60,888 nucleotides of DNA. Source: Nevskia soli DSM 19509 (lineage in GTDB: Bacteria > Pseudomonadota > Gammaproteobacteria > Nevskiales > Nevskiaceae). Shown one piece after another: positions 1 to 9,509 of this stretch. Both the position numbers and the translations under genes were made by a program. How positions within the stretch are numbered: position 1 is the stretch's first letter; each line of letters begins with the position of its first letter. The notes under the pieces were generated by a model. It was not told where the DNA came from. It ran no database searches and was given only the letters and a program-made list of their open reading frames with translations. Location of the stretch: contig NZ_JONR01000032.1 of assembly GCF_000711955.1 (NCBI RefSeq), positions 1 to 60,888 on the forward strand. Reading direction: 5' to 3'.

Positions 1-170
1 ATGTTGAGCAGGGCGTCGAAGTGGATGCGGCCGCCCAGGCTGGCATCGAAATTGCCATCGCTGGACTTGATCTTGATGCCGCCCGTGGTGGAGGCATCGT
101 CCGCATAGGCGGCGCTGGTGCCCAGGCCGATGAACACGGCCAAGGCACTGTAACGAAACAGTCTATTCAC
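1..170 (-). CDS. Phosphate-selective-type porin (OprO/OprP family), N-terminal part
   Basis: Only the first 56 codons lie in the window; the rest runs off the left edge. The GTG start at 170 is preceded by GGAG and followed by a signal peptide: basic N-terminus (NRLFRY), hydrophobic core, then SAAYA|DD. The mature start (GGIKIKSSDGNFDASLGGRI) resembles the first strand of the OprO/OprP porin family, which forms outer-membrane channels for anions. Upstream on the same strand is a small ORF (256-414) and then a promoter with a perfect TTGACC-NN-GGTCAA box. I infer that the porin admits oxalate, but specificity cannot be read from 56 residues. Confidence 0.75.
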   Translation of the reverse strand, partial: MNRLFRYSALAVFIGLGTSAAYADDASTTGGIKIKSSDGNFDASLGGRIHFDALLN

Positions 171-255
171 TTGTATCTCCCATCCCAGTGGTTGAAGGAC
201 TACTCAAACGAACATCGGAACGACTGGCGGCTGGCCGGCCATCCTTTGCTGCTCT

Positions 256-414
256 TCAAGGGGCTTTAAGCAACACCCCGGTATATTCGGCCTGACGGAC
301 CTGCGGTGGGAGTTTGATCGTGTCACCGGCCAGTACTGCATCCACGCAACCCCCGGCCGCCAAATGGCGGACGAATCCGCGGGCTGCACGAAGGCGCTTT
401 GGAAATGGCGACAT
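256..414 (-). CDS. Small hypothetical protein (52 aa) upstream of the porin
   Basis: Short frame with a strong ribosome-binding site (GAGGAGA, 8 bases before the ATG at 414). It is the first open frame after the box-controlled promoter at 521-563 and would be co-transcribed with the porin at 170. The product is basic at its N-terminus (PKRLRAARGFVRH) and has no membrane segment or recognised domain. The transcript leader before it would be about 100 nt. It may be a genuine small protein, a leader peptide, or chance. I do not recognise the family. Confidence 0.4.
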   Translation of the reverse strand: MSPFPKRLRAARGFVRHLAAGGCVDAVLAGDTIKLPPQVRQAEYTGVLLKAP

Positions 415-520
415 TTCAGGTCTCCTCAAATTTTTATAGATACAGCTGCGGCAGCCTCTTCGGGCCCCGCATCGGATTCCGTCATGCTTCTGCCAGCACA
501 GACGCATGACGCCAGGCAAA

Positions 521-563
521 ATTATGGCGATGTCGCTTTCATCGCGGCATTGACCATGGTCAA
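521..563 (-). promoter_or_regulatory. CRP/FNR-type box and promoter for the porin unit
   Basis: The perfect palindrome TTGACCATGGTCAA is at 550-563. Reading leftward, a -10-like hexamer CATAAT (one mismatch to TATAAT) lies at 521-526, starting 30.5 bp from the box centre. That puts the box near -42 relative to a start at about 514, the class II activator position. The same spacing recurs at other boxes in the island. It points at the small ORF 256-414 and the porin. Confidence 0.75.
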
Positions 564-583
564 GATTCTAGACATTAGTTGTC

Positions 584-598
584 ACATTGTCACAATGT
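584..598. promoter_or_regulatory. 15-bp palindrome ACATTGT-C-ACAATGT
   Basis: Perfect 7-bp arms around one central base. The left part also forms a direct repeat of TTGTCACA (579-586 and 587-594). It lies 21 bp beyond the CRP/FNR-type box at 550-563 on the upstream side of the porin promoter, around -77. The TTGT...ACAA core resembles operators of GntR-family regulators, but no GntR gene is in the window. It also overlaps the end of the small ORF 590-871. Confidence 0.4.
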
Positions 599-871
599 CG
601 AAATCCCCTGTGCCGCCGGCTCTTTTTGCAGGGACCGGATTTGTGGATTGATGGCAAGCATTCCGGCCTGATCAGTACTTTCCCGGGTGGGATCTCCCAA
701 GACGGCGTGCTGCGGCTTGCGCGATACCGCGCCGGACCAACGCAGACCATCTGCCTGCGCTTCGGGCCAGCGCGCGCCCCCGAGCAGCAACGCCAAGCCG
801 AGTGACGCGCCGAGTGCGCCGAAGGCTGCGGCCAGAACCAGCAAGGCGGCAACGATGATATTCCAGGGCAT
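590..871 (-). CDS. Hypothetical 93-aa protein with one membrane segment
   Basis: The ATG at 871 is preceded by GGAG (spacing 8). Residues 5-31 (IIVAALLVLAAAFGALGASL...) form one clear hydrophobic helix; the remaining ~60 residues are polar with no recognised domain. It is transcribed away from oxc. Its last codons overlap the palindrome at 584-598. No family recognised; the clean membrane segment and ribosome-binding site are the only arguments that it is real. Confidence 0.35.
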   Translation of the reverse strand: MPWNIIVAALLVLAAAFGALGASLGLALLLGGARWPEAQADGLRWSGAVSRKPQHAVLGDPTRESTDQAGMLAINPQIRSLQKEPAAQGISTL

Positions 872-1078
872 GATCGAAGCTCCGCGACGGCACGTTCCAG
901 CACTGTAGGAACAGCGGCCCGCGCTTGCATTGATCGCGGTCAAGCATATTGCCGGTGCGCAATCGCCACGACCCGGGCATGCATTGCACCCGGGCAGCAC
1001 ATCTTCTGCTGCCGATCCCCTCCTGGGGGCTCGTTTTCCTGGCAATCGCGTGCGTCTGTTTCATCGAAGCCGGAAAAG
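872..1078. other. Intergenic region upstream of the oxc promoter
   Basis: No convincing gene between the start of the small membrane protein (871) and the oxc activator box (1079). It contains GC-rich hairpin potential (GCAGCA/TGCTGC around 991-1010; CCCC/GGGG around 1018-1028), neither followed by a T tract. No leftward -10 was found at the standard distance from the 1079-1092 box. Confidence 0.5.
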
Positions 1079-1121
1079 TTGACCGTGGTCAATGCGGTGC
1101 GTGAAACAGTCTCCCTATGAT
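1079..1121 (+). promoter_or_regulatory. CRP/FNR-type box and promoter for oxc
   Basis: The perfect palindrome TTGACCGTGGTCAA is at 1079-1092. A -10-like TATGAT (one mismatch) at 1116-1121 starts 30.5 bp from the box centre, so the box sits near -42 of a start at about 1127. No good -35 is needed with an activator in this position. The leader to the oxc ATG would be about 100 nt. Confidence 0.8.
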
Positions 1122-1225
1122 GCCCCCCAATCCAGAGCGCGGATGCCACGAGGCGCCGGCCTGCGAAATACAAGTGCGGCGCGCAAGTCCACCTTTACAG
1201 ACGAAAGAAGTCACCAGGAGAAACC

Positions 1226-3016
1226 ATGGCATCAGTCCTCACACAGGCGCCACCCGCGGCCGACGACGCGCCCAAGGCGAAAAGCCGCGAAGCCGCCATC
1301 ACATCGGTCCTGCATCCGCAGGAATCGGCGGCGCCCCTGACCGATGGCTTTCACCTGGTCATCGACGCACTGAAGCTGAATGATCTGAACACCATCTTCG
1401 GCCTGGTCGGCATTCCGATCACCGACCTGGCGCGCCTGGCGCAGGGCGAAGGCATGCGCTTCATCGGGTTCCGCCATGAGCAGCACGCCGGCAATGCCGC
1501 CGCCATCGCGGGCTACATGACGCAGAAGCCCGGCATCTGCATGACCGTTTCCGCCCCGGGCTTCCTCAACGGCCTGACTGCCCTGGCCAACGCCACCACC
1601 AACTGCTTCCCGATGATCCTGATCAGCGGGTCGAGCGAGCGTGAAATCGTCGATCTGCAGCAGGGCGATTACGAGGAGATGGATCAGCTCAATGCGGCCA
1701 AGCCCTATGCCAAGGCCGCCTACCGCGTACTGCATGCCGAGGACATCGGCATCGGCGTGGCGCGCGCGATCCGCGCCGCCGTGTCCGGCCGCCCGGGCGG
1801 CGTCTATCTCGATCTGCCGGCGAAGCTCCTGGCCCAGACCATGGATGCCGCACGTGGCAAGCAGTCCCTGGTCAAGGTGGTCGATGCGGTGCCGCGCCAG
1901 ATTCCCGCTGCGGATTCGGTGCGGCGTGCGCTGGATCTGCTGAAGAGCGCCAAGCGTCCCTTGATCCTGCTCGGCAAGGGCGCCGCCTATGCCCAGGCCG
2001 ATGCCGAGATCCGCGCCCTGGTCGAAAAGACCGGAATTCCCTATCTGCCGATGTCGATGGCCAAGGGCCTGCTGCCGGACACCCATGAGCAGTCGGCCGG
2101 TGCCGCCCGTTCCTTCGTGCTGGCCGAGGCCGACGTGGTGATGCTGATCGGCGCCCGCCTGAACTGGCTGCTGTCGCACGGCAAGGGCAAGACCTGGGGT
2201 GGTCCCAAGCAGTTCATCCAGCTCGACATCGCGCCGACCGAAATCGACAGCAACGTGGCCATCGCCGCGCCCGTCATCGGCGACATCGGCTCTTCCGTCT
2301 CCGCCCTGCTGGCGGGCATCGGCTCCGGCTTCCCCAAGCCGAGCGCCGAATGGACCGGCGCCATCGCCGAGCGCAAGGACAAGAACCTGAAGAAGATGGC
2401 GGTAACGCTGGCGCAGAATCCGTCGCCGATGAACTTCCACAGCGCGCTCCGCGCGATCCGCGATGTGCTGAAGACGCGTCCGGACATCAACGTCGTCAAC
2501 GAAGGCGCCAATACGCTCGACTACTGCCGCAGCATCGTCGACATGTACGAGCCGCGCAAGCGCTTCGACTCCGGCACCTGGGGCATCATGGGCATCGGCA
2601 TGGGCTACGCCATCGGCGCCGCCGTGGTCAGCGGCAAGCCGGTCGTCGCCATCGAAGGAGACAGCGCCTTCGGCTTCAGCGGCATGGAGCTGGAAACCAT
2701 CTGCCGCTATGAGCTCCCGGTCTGCACCATCGTCTTCAACAACAACGGCGTCTACCGCGGCACCGACGTGAACCTCAGCGGCGGCAAGGACGTCGCGCCC
2801 ACCGTGTTCGTGAAGGGCGCGCGCTACGACAAGATGATCGAGGCCTTCGGCGGCATCGGCTACAACGCCACCACGCCGGAAGAACTGACCAAGGCGCTGC
2901 TCGAATCCATCGCCTCGGGCAAGCCGAGCCTGATCAATGCCGTCATCGATGAAGCGGCGGGCACCGAGAGCGGCCGCCTGACCAATCTGAATCCGCAGAG
3001 CGCGGCGAAGAAATAA
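1226..3016 (+). CDS. oxc: Oxalyl-CoA decarboxylase
   Basis: Thiamine-diphosphate (ThDP) enzyme converting oxalyl-CoA to formyl-CoA and CO2, the central step of oxalate catabolism. The 596-residue product matches the family throughout: catalytic Glu85 in GFRHEQHAG, the LNGLTALANAT and SGSS segments, a central domain with GARLNWLLSHGK, and the ThDP/Mg motif EGDSAFGFSG...FNNNGVYRG near 480-515. It has about 28 extra N-terminal residues compared with E. coli and Oxalobacter Oxc. Start chosen for AGGAGA 7 bases upstream. It heads a run oxc-frc-PAS-frc2 and follows the strongest activator box. Confidence 0.97.
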   Translation: MASVLTQAPPAADDAPKAKSREAAITSVLHPQESAAPLTDGFHLVIDALKLNDLNTIFGLVGIPITDLARLAQGEGMRFIGFRHEQHAGNAAAIAGYMTQKPGICMTVSAPGFLNGLTALANATTNCFPMILISGSSEREIVDLQQGDYEEMDQLNAAKPYAKAAYRVLHAEDIGIGVARAIRAAVSGRPGGVYLDLPAKLLAQTMDAARGKQSLVKVVDAVPRQIPAADSVRRALDLLKSAKRPLILLGKGAAYAQADAEIRALVEKTGIPYLPMSMAKGLLPDTHEQSAGAARSFVLAEADVVMLIGARLNWLLSHGKGKTWGGPKQFIQLDIAPTEIDSNVAIAAPVIGDIGSSVSALLAGIGSGFPKPSAEWTGAIAERKDKNLKKMAVTLAQNPSPMNFHSALRAIRDVLKTRPDINVVNEGANTLDYCRSIVDMYEPRKRFDSGTWGIMGIGMGYAIGAAVVSGKPVVAIEGDSAFGFSGMELETICRYELPVCTIVFNNNGVYRGTDVNLSGGKDVAPTVFVKGARYDKMIEAFGGIGYNATTPEELTKALLESIASGKPSLINAVIDEAAGTESGRLTNLNPQSAAKK

Positions 3017-3043
3017 CAGTCTCAGTCAATCGAGGAACTTCCC

Positions 3044-4297
3044 ATGAGCAACAAGCCACTTGCAGGCATCAAGATCATCGACTTCACCCATGTGCAGGCC
3101 GGCCCCGCCTGCACGCAGATGCTGGCCTGGTTCGGCGCCGACGTGATCAAGGTCGAGCGTCCCGGTTCGGGCGACGTGACCCGCTCCCAGCTGCGCGACA
3201 TCCCCGATGTCGATGCGCTGTACTTCACCATGCTCAACAGCAACAAGCGTTCGTTGACCCTGGATACCAAGAAGCCGGAAGGCAAGGAAGTCCTGGAGAA
3301 GCTGATCCGTGAATCCGACGTGCTGGTGGAGAATTTCGGCCCCGGCGCGCTCGACCGCATGGGCTTCTCCTGGAAGCGCATCAACGAGCTGAACCCGAAG
3401 ATGATCGTGGCCTCGGTCAAGGGCTTCAGCGACGGACACCACTACGACGACCTCAAGGTCTACGAGAACGTGGCGCAGTGCGCCGGCGGCGCGGCCTCGA
3501 CCACCGGCTGGTGGGATGGCCCGCCCACGGTGAGCGCTGCGGCCCTCGGCGACAGCAACACCGGCATGCACCTGGCCATCGGCATCCTCACCGCCATCAT
3601 CGGCCGCCAGCAGACCGGCCGCGGCCAGAAGGTGGCGGTGTCGATGCAGGACAGCGTGCTCAACCTGTGCCGTGTCAAGCTGCGCGACCAGCAGCGCCTG
3701 GATCGCCTTGGCTACCTCGAGGAGTATCCCCAGTACCCGCATGGCACTTTCAGCGATGTCGTCCCGCGCGGCGGCAATGCCGGCGGCGGCGGCCAGCCGG
3801 GCTGGGTGCTCAAGTGCAAGGGTTGGGAGACCGATCCGAACGCCTATATCTACTTCACCATCCAGGGCCACGCCTGGGCGCCGATCTGCGAGGCGCTGGG
3901 CCGGCCGGAGTGGATCAAGGATCCGAACTACAGCACGCCGAAGGCGCGCCAGCCGCACATCATGGATATCTTCGCCACCATCGAAGCCTGGCTGGCGGAC
4001 AAGACCAAGTTCGAAGCGGTCGACATCCTGCGCAAGTTCGACATCCCCTGCTCGCCGGTGCTGTCGATGAAGGAACTGGCCGCCGATCCCTCGCTGCGCG
4101 CCAGCGGCACCATCGCCGAAGTGCCGCACAAGGAGCGCGGGACCTATCTCACCGTGGGTAGCCCGATCAAGTTCTCCGACCTCAAGCCTGAGATCACCGG
4201 TTCGCCGCTGCTGGGCGAGCACACCGATGAAGTCCTGGCGGAACTGGGCTACGGCAAGGAGCAGATTGCCGCGCTGCACAAAGCCGAAGCGGTCTGA
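3044..4297 (+). CDS. frc: Formyl-CoA:oxalate CoA-transferase (first copy)
   Basis: Class III CoA-transferase that moves CoA from formyl-CoA to oxalate, regenerating oxalyl-CoA for Oxc. The 417 residues match Oxalobacter FRC closely: N-terminal DFTHVQAGPACTQML, ENFGPGALDRMGFSW, the catalytic Asp170 in ALGDSNTGMHL (FRC Asp169), and the glycine loop GGNAGGGGQPGW. It begins 27 bp after the oxc stop, with GAGGAA before the ATG. A paralogue follows at 5060, so each copy may favour a different CoA donor. Confidence 0.95.
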   Translation: MSNKPLAGIKIIDFTHVQAGPACTQMLAWFGADVIKVERPGSGDVTRSQLRDIPDVDALYFTMLNSNKRSLTLDTKKPEGKEVLEKLIRESDVLVENFGPGALDRMGFSWKRINELNPKMIVASVKGFSDGHHYDDLKVYENVAQCAGGAASTTGWWDGPPTVSAAALGDSNTGMHLAIGILTAIIGRQQTGRGQKVAVSMQDSVLNLCRVKLRDQQRLDRLGYLEEYPQYPHGTFSDVVPRGGNAGGGGQPGWVLKCKGWETDPNAYIYFTIQGHAWAPICEALGRPEWIKDPNYSTPKARQPHIMDIFATIEAWLADKTKFEAVDILRKFDIPCSPVLSMKELAADPSLRASGTIAEVPHKERGTYLTVGSPIKFSDLKPEITGSPLLGEHTDEVLAELGYGKEQIAALHKAEAV

Positions 4298-4379
4298 GCG
4301 GGATAGACTGACCGCCCCCGGCGGACTCCGTTCTGGTGAATGGAGTCCGCCGGGGCTCGTCTGCGCCAAGGAGAATCCC

Positions 4380-4829
4380 ATGCTTTCCGATACCGAACTG
4401 AAGCAACTCGTCGAAAGCGCCGCCGACGCCATCATGGTCTGCGACGCGCAAGGCGCCATCACCTTCTGGAACGGCTCGGCCGAGCGTATCTTCGGCTTCA
4501 CCGCGGCGGACATGCTCGGGCAATCGCTGGACATGATCATTCCCCAGCGTCAGCGGCAGCGTCATTGGGACGGCTACCACAAGACGATGGCGACGGGCAT
4601 CACCAAGTACGGCGCCGACCTGCTGCGCGTACCGGCGCTGCACAAGGATGGGCGCACGCTGTCGATCGCTTTCACGGTGTCGATGCTGCATACGGCGGAC
4701 GGCAAGGTGAGCGGGATCGTCGCGATCGTACGGGACGAGACCCGGCGTTTCGCCGAAGATCGCGAACTGCGCAAGCGCCTGGCGGAGCTGGAATCCCGGG
4801 CGGGCGCGGCTACGGCGGCGGTTGGCTGA
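4380..4829 (+). CDS. Stand-alone PAS-domain protein
   Basis: 149-residue protein that is essentially one PAS domain (residues ~5-125: AADAIMVCDAQGAITFWNGSAERIFGF ... KDGRTLSIAFTVSML ... GIVAIVRDETRRFAED) followed by a short, probably coiled helix (RELRKRLAELES). It has no kinase, GGDEF or DNA-binding output. AAGGAG lies 6 bases before the ATG. It sits between the two frc genes, 82 bp after frc and on the same strand, so it is probably co-transcribed. The His that binds haem in FixL-type PAS domains is not apparent at the aligned position, so the ligand is unknown. A sensor or assembly partner is possible. Confidence 0.8.
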   Translation: MLSDTELKQLVESAADAIMVCDAQGAITFWNGSAERIFGFTAADMLGQSLDMIIPQRQRQRHWDGYHKTMATGITKYGADLLRVPALHKDGRTLSIAFTVSMLHTADGKVSGIVAIVRDETRRFAEDRELRKRLAELESRAGAATAAVG

Positions 4830-5059
4830 ACGGGGTTTCCCCGGCGGTTGGCGGAAAAGCTTCGAAATCAACACAAGGAAGTGTATGGTCCGGCACAGTC
4901 CGGGCCGGCGGGTTCGCGTGCCCTGGGGCTGCAGGGCGCCGGGCCCTGTATGCTCGGCACAAGCTGGCGCGGTACCTGGTGCGGGCGATTCACGGATAAG
5001 CTCTTGGGGCTGGTCCACGCGGTTGCGGTAAAACAGAAAATCCCCAAAGGAGGGGTTGC

Positions 5060-6307
5060 ATGAGCAAGGCATTAGACGGCGTCCGCATCCTGGACTTCAC
5101 CCACGTGCAGTCCGGGCCGACCTGTACCCAGTTGCTGGCCTGGTTCGGCGCCGACGTGATCAAGGTCGAGCGCCCCGGCGAGGGCGACGCCACGCGCGCG
5201 CAGCTGCGCGACGTGCCGGACGCGGACAGCCTGTATTTCACCATGCTGAATCACAACAAGCGTTCGATCACGCTCGACACCAAGGACGCGATGGGCAAGC
5301 AGGTCCTGGAGACGCTGATCCGCCAGTGCGACGTGCTGGTCGAGAACTTCGCTCCCGGCGCGCTGGACCGCATGGGCTTCTCCTGGGCCCGCATCAACGA
5401 GCTCAACCCGCGCATGATCGTCGCCTCGGTCAAGGGCTTCGGTCCCGGTCCGTACGAGGACTGCAAGGTCTATGAAAACGTGGCGCAGTGCGCCGGCGGC
5501 GCGGCTTCCACCACCGGCTTCGACGACGGTCCGCCGATGGTGACGGGTGCGCAGATCGGCGACAGCGGCACCGGCCTGCACCTGGCGCTGGGCATCGTGG
5601 CGGCGCTGTACCAGCGCAACAACACCGGGCGCGGCCAGAAGGTGCTGGCGCCGATGCAGGATGCGGTGCTGAACCTGTGCCGCGTCAAGCTGCGCGACCA
5701 GCAGCGCCTTGAGCGCACCGGCGTGATGAAGGAATACCCGCAGTATCCGGACGGCACCTTCGGCGACGCGGTGCCGCGCGCCGGCAACGCTTCCGGCGGC
5801 GGCCAGCCGGGCTGGATCCTCAAGTGCAAGAACTGGGAGACCGATCCCAACGATTACATCTATTTCATCACCCAGGCGCCGGTCTGGGGCGCCATCTGCA
5901 AGGTGATCGGCAAGGAAGAGTGGATCACCGATCCGGACTACGCCACGCCCCCGGCGCGGCTGCCGCGTCTGAAGCAGATCTTCGCCGTTATCGAAGAGTG
6001 GACCATGACCAAGACCAAGTTCGAAGCCATGGACATCCTCAACAAGTTCGATATTCCCTGCGGGCCGATCCTGTCGATGAAGGAAATCGCCCACGAGCCG
6101 TCTTTGCGCAAGACCGGCACCATCGTCGAGGTCGACCATCCGACACGCGGCAAGTACCTGACGGTGGGCAACCCGATCAAGCTGTCCGACAGCCCCACCG
6201 AGGTGACGCGTTCGCCCCTGCTCGGGGAGCACACCACCGAAGTGCTGGAGCAACTGGGTTACAAGGCCGAGCAGATCGAGGCGATGCGGGCCCGGAAGGT
6301 TATCTAG
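5060..6307 (+). CDS. frc: Formyl-CoA:oxalate CoA-transferase paralogue (second copy)
   Basis: 415-residue class III CoA-transferase, strongly similar to the first copy throughout. Catalytic Asp168 (QIGDSGTGLHL) and a glycine loop (AGNASGGGQPGW) are present. It has its own very strong ribosome-binding site (AAAGGAGG) and a 230-bp upstream gap after the PAS gene. Differences concentrate around residues 128-160 and in the glycine loop (Ser for Gly). It may be a second formyl-CoA:oxalate enzyme or a variant using succinyl-CoA or acetyl-CoA. A perfect terminator follows at 6383. Confidence 0.93.
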   Translation: MSKALDGVRILDFTHVQSGPTCTQLLAWFGADVIKVERPGEGDATRAQLRDVPDADSLYFTMLNHNKRSITLDTKDAMGKQVLETLIRQCDVLVENFAPGALDRMGFSWARINELNPRMIVASVKGFGPGPYEDCKVYENVAQCAGGAASTTGFDDGPPMVTGAQIGDSGTGLHLALGIVAALYQRNNTGRGQKVLAPMQDAVLNLCRVKLRDQQRLERTGVMKEYPQYPDGTFGDAVPRAGNASGGGQPGWILKCKNWETDPNDYIYFITQAPVWGAICKVIGKEEWITDPDYATPPARLPRLKQIFAVIEEWTMTKTKFEAMDILNKFDIPCGPILSMKEIAHEPSLRKTGTIVEVDHPTRGKYLTVGNPIKLSDSPTEVTRSPLLGEHTTEVLEQLGYKAEQIEAMRARKVI

Positions 6308-6382
6308 CTGCGAGCGTCAGGATCGGCGCGTGCCGGCGGTGCGGCGCTTCCTTGCGGAGAATCCGGAAAGCGAACGGGCAAC

Positions 6383-6414
6383 AAAAAAGCGCAGGCCGAA
6401 ACCTGCGCTTTTTT
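6383..6414. terminator. Rho-independent terminator after frc2 (works in both directions)
   Basis: Perfect 13-bp stem: AAAAAAGCGCAGG (6383-6395), loop CCGAAA, CCTGCGCTTTTTT (6402-6414). The T run on the plus strand ends the oxc-frc-PAS-frc2 transcript; the A run at the left makes it also suitable for the minus-strand gene at 6544-6699. Confidence 0.95.
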
Positions 6415-6543
6415 AATACTCAAGCTGACGTCTTGTGTCGCAGCTTCGGCCGGTAAGCCGGGGTCAGCGAAAAGCGCGCTGACCAAGCTCTAAAACAGGC
6501 AAACCCAGCCTACTTCGCTCACATGCCGGAACAGCGTTGAAAA

Positions 6544-6699
6544 TCACAGACCGCGCAGATGCGTCTCGTCGTAATGATCCATCGAGCGCTCGATATCCTT
6601 GGCCAGCTTCTTCACCTTCTGCCAGACGCCCAGGATCTGCTGCTTGAAACCGGTCTTCAGGCCTTCTTCGGTGGAACCCACCAATTCACGTGCACTCAT
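6544..6699 (-). CDS. Small Lys-rich helical protein (51 aa)
   Basis: 51-residue frame starting MSARELVGSTEEG at 6699, with GGAG 8 bases upstream. It is composed as one long amphipathic helix rich in Lys (KTGFKQQILGVWQKVKKLAK) with an acidic tail (DHYDETH). It converges on frc2 and shares the bidirectional terminator at 6383-6414. A TTGACA hexamer upstream (6808-6813, minus) could be a -35, without a good -10 at standard spacing. I do not recognise a family. The clean ribosome-binding site, sensible composition and terminator suggest a real small gene. Confidence 0.55.
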   Translation of the reverse strand: MSARELVGSTEEGLKTGFKQQILGVWQKVKKLAKDIERSMDHYDETHLRGL

Positions 6700-7398
6700 T
6701 ACGCGCTCTCCAGTAACCAATTGAATTCAAGCAGGTTTTCTATGGAAACTGCTCGAATATTACAGGGTTAGAGTACGCGGATTGTTGCAACGCATCAACA
6801 GAGATATTGTCAAGCTATAGCTTAGAAAAACTAAAGCGACTTGAGTTGCCGGGACGTCATCGCGCATCGTCCCTGTCACCAAAAAATGGGGCCGCAGGAT
6901 AGCCATCCAAGACCCTTGTTTCAAGCGGTCGGGTAACTGGCTTCGCGTCTTGTGTCGATGCCCGATAGTGGGTCCCATCTGGGAAGGCGGCGGTAACGAG
7001 CTATCAGTGCCTTTTGACGGATCCGGGATTCTCTCCGGAATCGAAAATAATACGCGGCAGATTTCGCGGCTCGACGAGCGGACATGTTTTAGCTGTGCGG
7101 TGCTTGCGGTGGCGTCACACCGCCGATGCGAATTTCCGGATTCATGATGTCCGCATGATGGCGCCGCAAAAAAATGCGGCGATTCGGGCGTCGCATCGCG
7201 GGCCGGCATGCGTCTCTTCCGATTCCATCATGATCGCGATGCGGAGTGTGTCGCTGGCGCTCCACTGCATCCATCGCGTGTTGGTGGATCGACACACTCC
7301 GGGCCTTGCATCCATGCCGCGAATCACCCTGTTCTCCTGGGAAATGCCGTCGTGGATCTCGCGTCCGCAACGGTGCCGCGGCTTTTAATTTTCGAATC
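6700..7398. other. Long intergenic region with several inverted repeats, no convincing gene
   Basis: About 700 bp without a credible coding frame. It contains a 12-bp palindrome AAGCTATAGCTT (6812-6823), a hairpin CGCCGCA-A6-TGCGGCG (7162-7181), and a 12-bp perfect inverted repeat CGGAGTGTGTCG / CGACACACTCCG (7242-7253 and 7290-7301) enclosing a second small stem (ATCCA/TGGAT). Structured RNA or recombination debris are both possible. Confidence 0.5.
7242..7301. repeat. 12-bp perfect inverted repeat with nested stem
   Basis: Arms CGGAGTGTGTCG (7242-7253) and CGACACACTCCG (7290-7301) with a 36-nt interior that holds a second 5-bp stem. No T tract follows either arm, so it is not a standard terminator. 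It lies about 150 bp upstream of the gcl promoter, in a region without genes. Confidence 0.6.
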
Positions 7399-7441
7399 TT
7401 GACCGCCGTCAAGGCGCTCCACGAGCGGGTTTTCGCACAAT
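7399..7441 (+). promoter_or_regulatory. CRP/FNR-type box and promoter for gcl
   Basis: TTGACCGCCGTCAA at 7399-7412 (one mismatch in the right half). A -10-like CACAAT at 7436-7441 starts exactly 30.5 bp from the box centre, as at oxc. The predicted transcript start (about 7447) leaves a leader of roughly 240 nt before the gcl ATG, including an inverted repeat CCATTCA (7484-7490) / TGAATGG (7503-7509). Confidence 0.7.
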
Positions 7442-7684
7442 CCCGCCATCGTTCCGGCTCGTACCGGACGACCAGAAAAACGACCATTCAAGAATCACTT
7501 CATGAATGGATTCACGAACGGATTGGCAGGAGCGGGATTTTGGACCGGAACTTGAATCATCTCCGCAAAAAGGCCGGCGTCGTTTCCGGCGCGGTGCGGA
7601 TGTGCGCTTCGGTTCCCTGTGCCCGCGTCCCATCGCGCGCTTGCGCGCGGCTGCATCGGTAGTCCCTTTAAGGAGAGTTTTCGC

Positions 7685-9442
<1,758 letters not shown>

Positions 9443-9509
9443 GGCCACAAGCGCCGCGACGGCCGGCTTCGTCGCCGGCCGCGGCTGACACACGCCAGGA
9501 GGAATAGGA

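Noticed and set aside
4380..4829. FixL-like haem oxygen sensor
   Set aside because: The His that binds haem in FixL does not appear at the aligned position, and no kinase domain follows.
7162..7181. Terminator at CGCCGCA-A6-TGCGGCG
   Set aside because: The A run is in the loop and no T tract follows on either strand.
6760..7209. 149-codon minus-strand frame in the gap before gcl
   Set aside because: No ribosome-binding site, mixed composition and no recognisable domain; the gap contains inverted repeats rather than coding signals.
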